Program-made: the position numbers and the translations under genes | Assembly (NCBI GenBank): GCA_964546955.1 | Contig: CAZJLP010000100.1 | Coordinates: forward strand, 1 to 6,413 | Direction: 5' to 3' | Length of the DNA stretch: 6,413 nt | Source of the DNA: CAZJLP01 sp964546955 | GTDB lineage: Bacteria > Verrucomicrobiota > Verrucomicrobiia > Opitutales > Opitutaceae | Part shown: positions 1 through 6,413 of the stretch, piece after piece | Position numbering within the stretch: the first letter of the stretch is position 1 | Layout of the letters: every line of letters starts with the position of its first letter | Notes under the pieces: model-generated | What the model was told of the DNA's origin: nothing | Seen by the model: the letters and a program-made list of their open reading frames with translations, nothing else | Database searches by the model: none

Positions 1-1
1 C

Positions 2-1339
2 ACTTAAAATATCCACCTCTCCAATACGGACCTCGGGATCGCGAGCCATCGCCTCGAGGATGCTGCAAAGGCGGCGCGCCATTGCCTGGATGGTACGTCG
101 ACCGAAAAGATCGTCCGCAAACTCGATCACGCCGGTGATGCCTGCGTGTGCACCCTTGTCATCCCGGTTCTCGATGAGAAACAACGTCAGATCAAATTTC
201 GCTATGGCGAGATCGAGGCTCACAGGCGATGCGGCCAAACCGGGCAGAACAAACGCGGGCGACGCTTCATTCTGCAGGATCAGCATCACCTGGAAAAGAG
301 GGTGATGGGCCAGCGAGCGCGCAGGATTGAGGGCCTCGACCAGCTTCTCGAAGGGGATATCCTGGTGGGCGTAAGCTTCCAAATCGCGCTTGCGGACTTG
401 CTCGAGCAATTCTCGAAACGAGGGGTTGCCGGACGTGTCGGTCCGAAGCACCAGCGTGTTGACGAAAAAGCCGATGAGGTCGTCGAGCGCGATGTCGTCG
501 CGACCGGCGATCGGAGTGCCCAGTGGGATATCCGTGCCTGCTCCCAAGCGGGTAAGCAGAGCGGCCAAACCAGTCTGGAGCACCATGAAAAGGCTGGCAC
601 CCCCCTCTTGGGCGAGGCGGGACAGCTTGTGATGAACACCTGCCGGAATCGCCACTTCAACGCGGCTGCCTCGATGACTGGCGATCTCCGGCCGCGGTCG
701 ATCGATCGGCAGGTCAAGCACGGGCGGCAGCCCGGCTAGCGCGGTCTGCCAGTACATCAGCTGTTGGGTGTATCTGCTCTGTGGATCGGCCTCGCTGCCG
801 AGCAGTTCATGCTGCCAGAGCGCGTAATCGGCATATTGCACGGAAAGCCGAGTCCACGCGGGGACCCGTTGCTGGCGACGCGCGTCGTACGCAAGTCCGA
901 GGTCGCGTTGCAAGGGCAAGGCCGACGCTCCATCGCCCGCGATGTGGTGGATGACCACAGCGAGCACGTGATCGTCCGGCGAAAGTTCAAAAAGGGCCGC
1001 CCTCAACGGCGTTTCCGACTGAAGGTCGAATCCCCGGCTCACCTCCGCGTGCACATCGCCTGCGAGTTTGCCCTCACTCGAGGCATAAATCGCGAGTTTC
1101 GGCCCCTCTTTCTTTTCATCCAACACCTTTTGGTAGGGGGTTTCGCCGGCGGTCGGAAAAACCGTCCGAAGGCTTTCGTGACGCTGCGTGAGATCGGCCA
1201 GCGCTGCAGCCAATGCGGTTTTGTCCAGCGGTCCCCGGAGGCGGACGACATGCGGCAGATTGTAGGTGGGGCTTTGGCCTTCCAACTGGTTGAGAAACCA
1301 CAATCGACGCTGTGAAAAAGAAAGAGGCACCAGCGCTGG
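2..1339 (-). other. Condensation domain C2, essentially complete; its module continues beyond the window
   Basis: Residues 1692-2137. It condenses the chain on the upstream PCP with the amino acid of the next module. Motifs: SFSQRRLWFLNQLE (1698-1711), RHESLRTVF (1744-1752), HHIAGDG (1822-1828; His1823 catalytic), YADYALWQ (1860-1867), GTPIAGRDD with GFFVNTLVLR (1965-1990), HQDIPFEKLVEALNPARS (2016-2033) and HPLFQVML (2037-2044). The last visible residues, IGEVDILS, correspond to ISEIDIF at the end of C1. The domain therefore finishes about where the window does, and an adenylation domain is expected next. The LCL-type motifs fit its position straight after a PCP without an epimerase. It is clearly homologous to C1, sharing runs such as ALLTRLGAGTD and LVEALNP. 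Confidence 0.95.
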
Positions 1340-4300
1340 GCGGGGCGTGGCGGCAAGCGCTGGACGCGCCGCTTCAGTTTGACTCAAATGGACGGCGAGA
1401 CCCGCCACCGTCGGACACTCAAACAGTGTTCGAAGCGATATCTCGACGCCGAACGTCGTGCGAATACGTCCAATAAGACGGCTGGCGAGGAGTGAGTGGC
1501 CGCCGCGCTCGAAAAAACTGTCGTTTAGTCCGATCTGGGGGATGTTGAGCGTCGTCGCGAAAAGGGAGCAGAGAACTTCTTCCTGTGGCTTTCGCGGTGC
1601 GACCGAAACCGGAGTGTCGATCTCCGGTGCCGGCAGCGCTTTGCGATCAAGTTTTCCGTTCGGCGTTAGCGGCAGGGAAGTAAGACTCACGTAGGCCGAA
1701 GGCACCATATGGTCGGGTAACCGCTTGCGCACGTGCTCGCGCAGCGCGGAGCTGTCGACGGTTTTTCCATCGACGGGCACGACATAGGCCACCAACATTT
1801 TCGCTCCTGCGCTGTTGCCGCGCGCGATCACGACCGATCGACGGACTCCCTCTGCGGTTTCCAAGACAGCCTCAATTTCCCCGAGCTCGATCCGGAAGCC
1901 GCGGATCTTTACTTGGAGGTCGGAGCGGCCGAGAAAATCCAACGCGCCATCGGAGCGCCAGCGAGCGAGATCGCCCGTGCGGTACATGCGCGTACCCGCT
2001 GCGCCAAACGGATCGGCGATGAAACGTTCGGCCGTCAGCGCGGAGCGGTTCATGTATCCTCGCGCCAGGACGCTGCCTCCAAGATAGAGCTCGCCCGTGA
2101 CACCGGTGGGCACAGGTCTGAGATTATGGTCCAGAACATAGGTTCTGGCATTCCAGATCGATCGCCCGATAGGCGGCATTCCTGGGAAGTCGGCGGCGAT
2201 GGTGCAGGCGGTGGCCACGTGAGTTTCTGCGGGACCGTAGTGATTGTGGAAACGACGCTGGCCGTTACGCGCGAATCGCCGCGTGCGTTCCCCAAAGGTG
2301 AAGGCCTCCCCGGCTTGGAAAATGTCGGTCAGGCAGGGTAGGGCCTGCTTCCGTTCTTCGGCGGCCTCGAACAACCCTTCAATGACCAGATTGGGGGCGA
2401 ACAAGGCGTTGACTTCATGCCGTTCCAACCAGTCGGCGAAGTCAGCGGACGACTTACGTGTATCGTTGTGAGGAATACACAGCGTTTTCCCTGTCGTGAG
2501 GGCGCTGAGAACTTCTTGGACGGATACGTCGAAGCTCAACGCGGTGAATTGTGCGATCCGCGATCCCTCAATTGGCTCGCTTGCGTGCCAGTGGAGGAGA
2601 TTGAGAAGCACATGGCCGGGCATGACGATGGCCTTGGGCCGCCCCGTCGAGCCGGAGGTATAAATGACGTAAGCGGGATGTTCCGGGCGAAGGGCGCTGC
2701 TCCGCTCGCGATCCGAAAGATCGTGCGAAGACTTTTGCGCGATCGCATCTTGAAACTCCGGCGAATCGAGAAGCAATCGCGGCAGATCGGCCGGCAACGC
2801 GCAGGCCATCTGGGAGGACGTGAGCAGCACTTTGGGCGCCGCGTCTTGCAGCATGAACCTTAGCCGGTCGTCCGGGTAGTCCGGATCGAGCGGAAGGTAG
2901 GCCGCGCCGGATTTTAGCACCGCGAGCAAAGCGACAATCATCTCGGTCGAGCGCGGTACACCGATGGCTACGACAACTTCGGGGCCCGCTTTCGCGTCCG
3001 CCAAGGCTCTTGCCAGCCGGTTGGCGCGGGCATTCAATTCGCGATAGGAGACACTTTCGTCCTGGCAAATGATGGCAACCGCCTCCGGAGTGCGGTGCAC
3101 TTGCTTCTCAAAGAGAGCGGGCAGAGTGGACGGAGGTAGGGTTTTGACGGTGGGTTCACCGCCTCCGATAAGACGATCACGCTCTCCTGGTTCAAAAATA
3201 TCGATTTCGCTGATCCGCTGCCGGGGGTCGGTCGCCAGTGCGCTGAGCACTCGCAAGAACCGGCTGGCGAAGGCGTCGACCGTCTCGCGATTGAACAGAT
3301 CTGCACTGTATTCAATCGTTCCCGCCAATCCATCCGGCTTGCCCTCCTCGTTTCGGCGCTCGGTCAGGAAAAAAGTGAGGTCGAACTTTGAGGAAGTCGT
3401 GCCGAACTTGATTGGCTCGGTCGATACGCCCGCCAATTTTAGGGTCGGTCGCTCATCGTTTTGGAAAACGAGCATGACCTGAAACAACGGATGGTAGGAG
3501 AGCGATCGTGGCGGGTTCAGCGCTTCGACCAGTCGTTCAAAGGGCAAATCTTGATTGGAAAAGGCATCCAGGTCTGTTTGCCTGACACGCTGGAGCAATT
3601 CTTCCAGCGTCGGGTCGCCGCGCGTGCTGGTTCGCAAAACGAGGGTGTTGGTGAAGAAGCCGATGAGGCCGGCCAAGGCCGAATGGTTGCGTAACGAAAT
3701 AGGACTGCCGATCGGAAGATCGGTGCCGGCTCCGAGTCGCGTGAGCAAGGCAGCGAGAGCCGCCTGAGCGATCATGAAGAGACTGGCTTGGGACTGCCGA
3801 GAATACCGCGACAATTGCTCATGGAGCGCTGAGTCGGCGGAAAACGAAACGGAGCCTCCCCGGCTGCTGCCAACCGCCGGGCGGGGTCGGTCCGTTGGAA
3901 GGGAGAGCTGTTCGGGAAGCCCCGAGAGCGACCGGGTCCAGTGTTCCAATTGTGCTTGAAGCTTTGGGTCGCCCTCGGACTGCCCCCCGAGCGAACGCTG
4001 CTGCCAAATAGCGTAGTCGGCAAACTGGATTTCTAAAGGAGGCCACGCGGGAGCCTTTCCTTCGACGCGGGCCGCATACGCTTTCGCGAAATCATCGAGC
4101 AGGGGCGCAGCGGAGCCGCCGTCCCCCACGATATGGTGAAGTACCAAGAGCAGCACATCTTCTCCCTCGGACAGGTGGAAAAGGCGCGCGCGGGCCGGGA
4201 TCTCACGAGTGAGGTCGAAACCGCGGTTGATCGTCGAGATCAGATCCGGCGATAGCGCGGCCTCGGACGAGGCTTTGATCCAGAGCAAGCCCAGTGAAGT

Positions 4301-6412
4301 GGTGGGATCCAGGATCTGCTGATAGGGTTCACCCTCATTCTCGGGAAAAATCGTACGAAGGCTCTCATGGCGCGCCACCACATCCGACCACGCTGCATGC
4401 AGGGCGAGTCGATCCAGCTTCCCTCTCAGACGAAGGGCGAGCGAGAGATTGTAGGCGCCGCCAGGGCTTTCCAACCGATTGACAAACCAAAGGCGCCGCT
4501 GCGCCGACGAGAGCGGGATGCGAGCGGGCCGCGTTGAGCGCTGAAGTCCGGATTGTGCGATGATCGCTGCCTCGCCGAGCAGCAGCCCGGCAATCGTAGG
4601 CGTCTCGAATAGGCCGGCGAGTGTGAGTTCCAGTCCCAGAGTTTCCCGCGCGCGACTAATCAAGCGCAAAGCGAGCAATGAATGGCCGCCCAGTTCGAAG
4701 AAATTGTCATGTATCCCGATCTCCTTGATTCCAAGAAGGTCGGCCCAGATGTTTGCGAGGATAACTTCTTTTTCTTCAGTGGGCGCGACGTAAGCGGTCG
4801 ACAAGTCGGGCCGCGGGTGGGCCCCTGCGAGAGGTGCTGGTGCAGGAGGCGTCGACTCATCCCGATCCGCGGTGAAGCGGCCGCTCTGTACCAGGACTTG
4901 AGGAAGAAAGGATGCCAGGATGCGATTGAAGGCATCCCGACCTTGTTCAGGGGTAAGACCGGACTGCAGCGTTTTAAGGTTCTCCGCTTTAAGGTCGGGA
5001 GGAAGCACGGCAGCCGCCCTCGCGGCCATCCCCACTTGCCGCCACGCGCACCAATTGATTGATACCGTGGAAAGGCTCCGCCGATGTTTGTGGGCGAACG
5101 CGTCGAGAAATCCATTGGCGGCGCAATAGTCCACCTGGCCGCCTCCGCCGAATGAATTCAGCGACGAGCAAAGCACGAAAAAATCGAGCGTCAGGCCGCC
5201 GAGCAGTTCGCCGAGGATCGTCGTGCCGACGATTTTGGCCGCGAACACCGCATCCACTGCATCCTTGGTCTTCACCGCGATCGCGCCTCCAGCGGCGACG
5301 CCCGCCGCATGGATAACTCCGTGCAGGGGGCCGAACCGCTGTCTGATTTTATCGAGCACATCGGTCATTTGTGCTCGATCCGAAACGTCGGCGGTGAGCA
5401 CGAGGACTTCGGCGCCGAGTTGCTCCAGCTCTCGCACGCGCCGACGACAGTCATCAGCTTCCGTCGGCGTTGGATCTTTGGCCGACGGTTTCGCGGGACG
5501 ATGGTCGACGATCCCTCGGCGCCCCAGCAAAACCAATTTTGGCCGGTGCGACCGGGCGAGATGTTCGGCGAATGTAAGGCCCATGCCGCCGAGGCCTCCC
5601 GTGATCAGGTACACTCCACCCGTGCGCAATCGAGGCACCACCGGCGCCCGATCGAGATCAATGCTCTCGAAATGTTGAATCCAGCGCTCACCGCAGCGAT
5701 AAGCCACGGCGGTTTTCGAACCGTTGCTCTGTAATTCTTCCCACAGGCGGTCCAGCAGTTCCTGCTCCTCGACCGTGCCTTCGACCGGAAGCACGATGTC
5801 GATGCTTGTCGCAGTGAGACCGGGGTACTCCTGGGGCGCAACGCGACAGGGACCAAGCAGGGCCGCTTTGGCTGGCTCCAGGTGCTCGTGGCCCAGAACG
5901 GGCTGCACGCCGTCGGACAGTACATGCCAGCGGACCGGTTTGGGCTTGGTCGCGGCGCCTTGCGCTTTTGCAAGATAGAGAAGGCTGAAGAATCCTTCCT
6001 CCAAAGCGGCATTGAAGAATGCGCCGTTCGATGCATTCGTGACGGACCAGGCGTGGAGCACGAGATCAGGCAGTCGGTCTTTCGTTTCGAGCTCGTTCAG
6101 GAGGCGGCGATAGTCGTCTTCCGCTCCGGCATTGATAACATAGTCATTGTCGTTGAGGCGATCGAATGCGGGTCCGGTCGTTACAGTGATGACGTGCTGC
6201 CCGTTTTCTCTCAGGCGAGACACCAATTTGCCGGGAAGGCCGCCGCCCTTGACGAAGGCGAGGGCAGTGACGCATGGCTGTGACCGGGAGATTTGATTTC
6301 GCGGCAGCGGCTGACGTTTCCAGGATGGCACGGAGAAAGGTGCCGTCTCGGTGTTGCTGTGGTGAGGGGTGGAGGGAGAGGAGGGAGGGGTGGAGGAGGG
6401 GTCGATCCAGAA
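2..6412 (-). CDS. Hybrid polyketide synthase / nonribosomal peptide synthetase, partial at both ends
   Basis: This is a 2,137-codon open frame with no stop, running off both window edges, so start codon, stop codon and ribosome binding site are outside. Visible domain order is (acyltransferase end)-KR-ACP-C-A-PCP-C, with short linkers and one unbroken frame. That makes it a single megasynthase chain, not several genes. It is a cytosolic assembly-line enzyme: a polyketide extension with ketoreduction is followed by condensation with one amino acid, and the second condensation domain hands the chain to a further module beyond coordinate 1. Active-site motifs of every visible domain are intact: KR Lys/Ser/Tyr/Asn, both carrier serines, both HHxxxDG motifs and adenylation motifs A1-A10. 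There is no frameshift, insertion or methyltransferase insert. Five TTA leucine codons are present. The product is unknown and I recognise no named pathway, so no symbol is given. Assignment to the PKS-NRPS class is very secure; the compound made is not inferable. Confidence 0.97.
1385..1603 (-). other. Peptidyl carrier protein (PCP / thiolation) domain
   Basis: Residues 1604-1676. It holds the amino acid loaded by the preceding A domain on a phosphopantetheine attached to Ser1640 (codon 1493-1495) in DSFFERGGHSLLASRLIGRI (1631-1650). It begins at VAPRKPQEE and ends at LFECPTVAGL, full length. The residue before GGHS is Arg1636 where Leu is more usual (FFxLGGHS); this is tolerated in the family. 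It runs directly into C2 through a short Ala/Pro-rich linker, with no epimerisation domain between, so the tethered residue is expected to stay L-configured unless a separate enzyme acts. Confidence 0.96.
1622..3133 (-). other. Adenylation (A) domain, possibly proline-type specificity
   Basis: Residues 1094-1597. It selects an amino acid, activates it with ATP as aminoacyl-AMP and loads it on the downstream PCP. Motifs: SYRELNARANRLA (A1, 1122-1134), LKSGAAYLPLDP (A2, 1166-1177), YTSGSTG (A3, 1251-1257), FDVS (A4, 1294-1297), NHYGPAE (A5, 1390-1396), GELYLGGSVLARGY (A6, 1440-1453), RTGDL (A7, 1478-1482), GRSDLQVKIRGFRIELGEIE (A8, 1495-1514), LPDHMVP (A9) and NGKLDRK (A10; Lys1587 catalytic). 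No methyltransferase is inserted between A8 and A9. Aligned by eye to the GrsA phenylalanine domain, the specificity residues 235/236/239/278/299/301/322/330/331/517 read D,V,Q,F,F,A,H,V,A,K. The D-V-Q-x-x-A-H-V-x-K frame resembles proline-activating domains (GrsB proline: DVQLIAHVVK). The differences make proline or a related imino acid only a tentative call. The enzyme class is certain. Confidence 0.95.
3194..4525 (-). other. Condensation domain C1 (polyketide-to-amino-acid junction)
   Basis: Residues 630-1073, about 444 residues, the normal length. It forms the amide bond between the acyl chain on the upstream ACP and the amino acid on the downstream PCP. Motifs in order: SSAQRRLWFVNRLE (635-648, C1), RHESLRTIF (681-689, C2), HHIVGDG (759-765, C3; His760 the expected catalytic base, Asp764 structural), FADYAIWQ (797-804, C4), GSPI followed by GFFTNTLVLR (902-927, C5), NQDLPFERLVEALNPPRS (953-970, C6) and HPLFQVML (975-982, C7). 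The motif set is that of an LCL-like condensation domain, not an epimerisation, heterocyclisation or dual C/E domain. The donor here is a hydroxyacyl chain and not a peptide, as established for hybrid lines. Gly766 follows HHIVGDG, where Trp is frequent in LCL domains. Confidence 0.95.
4574..4792 (-). other. Acyl carrier protein domain (PCP-like), end of the polyketide module
   Basis: Residues 541-613. It carries the growing chain as a thioester on a 4'-phosphopantetheine arm attached to Ser578 (codon 4679-4681) in DNFFELGGHSLLALRL (569-584). It starts at YVAPTEEKE and ends at LFETPTIAGL, the normal extent of a carrier domain of about 75 residues. Its position after a ketoreductase makes it the ACP of the polyketide module. 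Its motif is GGHS, as in peptidyl carriers, instead of the LGxDS common in polyketide carriers. Such PCP-like carriers are known just before condensation domains in hybrid lines, and this one is followed within about 20 residues by C1. It is the point where the line switches from polyketide to peptide chemistry. Confidence 0.95.
4793..5038 (-). other. KR-to-ACP linker region
   Basis: Residues 459-540. The first part (about 459-510) contains GLTPEQGRDAFNRIL (485-499) and PQVLVQSG (504-511), which match the conserved segment that follows ketoreductase cores in type I polyketide synthases. It is probably helical and packs between KR and carrier. The second part (about 515-537) is rich in Pro and Ala (TPPAPAPLAGAHPRP), a flexible tether that lets the ACP swing. 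No catalytic motif is visible. Confidence 0.75.
5039..6337 (-). other. Ketoreductase (KR) domain, structural plus catalytic halves
   Basis: Residues about 26-458. It reduces the beta-keto group of the ACP-bound polyketide with NADPH. The N-terminal structural half runs from SVPSWKR (27-33) to about residue 245 and contains GFFSLLYLAKA (140-150) and LLGPCRVAPQEYPGL (185-199), both typical of the KR structural subdomain. The catalytic half starts at GGVYLITGGLGGMG (265-278), whose TGGxGxxG is the NADPH-binding Rossmann loop. It continues through GPLHGVIHAAG (361-371). Catalytic residues are Lys393 in AAKIVGT, Ser416/417 in LCSS, Tyr429 in QVDYCAAN and Asn433; FLDAFA and SINWCAW close the fold. 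After HAAG the sequence is VAAGG, so the LDD signature of B-type reductases is absent, and position Tyr-8 is Phe, not the Trp of A-type enzymes. Stereochemistry is therefore uncertain, with A-type slightly favoured. The Ser-Tyr loop looks one residue shorter than usual. It appears active. Confidence 0.95.
6338..6412 (-). other. End of post-acyltransferase linker, Pro/Ser-rich
   Basis: Residues 1-25. The first four residues, FWID, match the end of the post-acyltransferase linker of modular type I polyketide synthases, which typically reads like YPFQRxRYWxD. A run dominated by Pro, Ser and Thr follows, and then the ketoreductase begins. By inference an acyltransferase, and presumably a ketosynthase before it, lies immediately upstream beyond 6413. 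Only about 20 residues separate FWID from the ketoreductase, whereas a dehydratase needs about 250-300 residues. The module therefore lacks a dehydratase and C-methyltransferase at this position. The match rests on four residues plus context, so it is moderately supported. Confidence 0.6.
6366..6401 (+). other. G-rich polypurine tract with a G-quadruplex-type pattern
   Basis: The plus strand carries five runs of three or more G at 6366-6369, 6374-6376, 6383-6385, 6387-6390 and 6398-6401. The first four have spacers of 4, 6 and 1 bases, which satisfies the usual G3+ N1-7 quadruplex pattern. It lies on the template strand of the megasynthase and encodes the Pro/Ser-rich linker, whose CCN and TCN codons explain the tract. 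No regulatory role can be shown. Confidence 0.55.
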
Positions 6413-6413
6413 G

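Noticed and set aside
699..708. Perfect 10-base palindrome CGATCGATCG
   Set aside because: It sits inside condensation-domain codons for the conserved Ile-Asp-Arg of LPIDRPRP. Its sequence is explained by codon choice and there is no flanking regulatory context.
1340..1384. Possible epimerisation domain or gene boundary between PCP and C2
   Set aside because: Only about 15 residues of Ala/Pro-rich linker separate the domains. The frame is continuous and there is no room for an epimerase, stop, start or docking domain.
146..2863. Plus-strand open frames at 146-739, 764-1315, 1733-2341 and 2417-2863 (148-202 codons), all in the same phase
   Set aside because: They lie exactly codon-opposite the megasynthase codons, where GC-rich coding sequence often leaves long antisense frames. 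Their translations are Arg/Gly-rich with no recognisable domain, while the opposite strand has perfect NRPS motifs.
1385..4792. Possible recent duplication of the two carrier domains (both GGHSLLA)
   Set aside because: The shared stretch is limited to the phosphopantetheine site conserved across the whole family. Flanking residues differ (LGIKEIGIHDN versus LNIPQIGLNDS).
286..5115. Shorter minus-strand frames such as 286-717, 2568-3068 and 4660-5115
   Set aside because: They are out-of-phase readings of the same DNA. The correct phase gives condensation, adenylation and carrier motifs in the same places.
4682..6283. Plus-strand frames at 4682-5062, 5223-5678, 5309-5734 and 5882-6283
   Set aside because: They overlap the ketoreductase and ACP coding region on the opposite strand, have biased composition and show no domain or plausible start context.

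Overview
The window is one uninterrupted piece of a giant multidomain enzyme gene on the minus strand. I translated the whole minus strand codon by codon. One frame (codons whose lowest coordinate is 2, 5, 8, ...) stays open from 6412 to 2, giving 2,137 codons with no stop. The gene enters at the 6413 side and leaves at the 1 side, so neither its start nor its stop is visible. There is no intergenic space, promoter, terminator, RNA gene, CRISPR array or mobile element. Residue numbers below count from the first visible codon (6410-6412 = residue 1).

The protein is a hybrid polyketide synthase / nonribosomal peptide synthetase (PKS-NRPS). In order of synthesis (right to left on the map): the last residues of a post-acyltransferase linker (6338-6412), a complete ketoreductase with structural and catalytic halves (about 5039-6337), a linker (4793-5038), a carrier domain (ACP, 4574-4792), a first condensation domain (C1, 3194-4525), an adenylation domain (A, 1622-3133), a second carrier domain (PCP, 1385-1603) and a second condensation domain (C2, 2-1339). 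Every hallmark catalytic residue I looked for is present, so the line appears functional.

Biosynthetic reading (inference): the polyketide module adds one extender unit and reduces the beta-keto group to a beta-hydroxyl. It does not dehydrate, because there is no room for a dehydratase between acyltransferase and ketoreductase. C1 then joins that hydroxyacyl chain to the amino acid activated by the A domain. The ten specificity residues read D-V-Q-F-F-A-H-V-A-K, close to the proline-type pattern but with a Phe and an Ala at positions that usually differ. C2 passes the chain to the amino acid of the next module, which lies beyond coordinate 1. No epimerase, N-methyltransferase or thioesterase is present in the window.

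Organism: spot counts give roughly 55-73% GC, with five TTA leucine codons and frequent A/T-ending codons, which is unlike Streptomyces. The C and A domain wording resembles actinobacterial and proteobacterial enzymes. The ketoreductase (CSSLNS...GQVDYCAAN) resembles cyanobacterial and myxobacterial ones. A moderately high-GC soil bacterium such as a myxobacterium, acidobacterium or another uncommon phylum is plausible, but sequence alone does not settle it.
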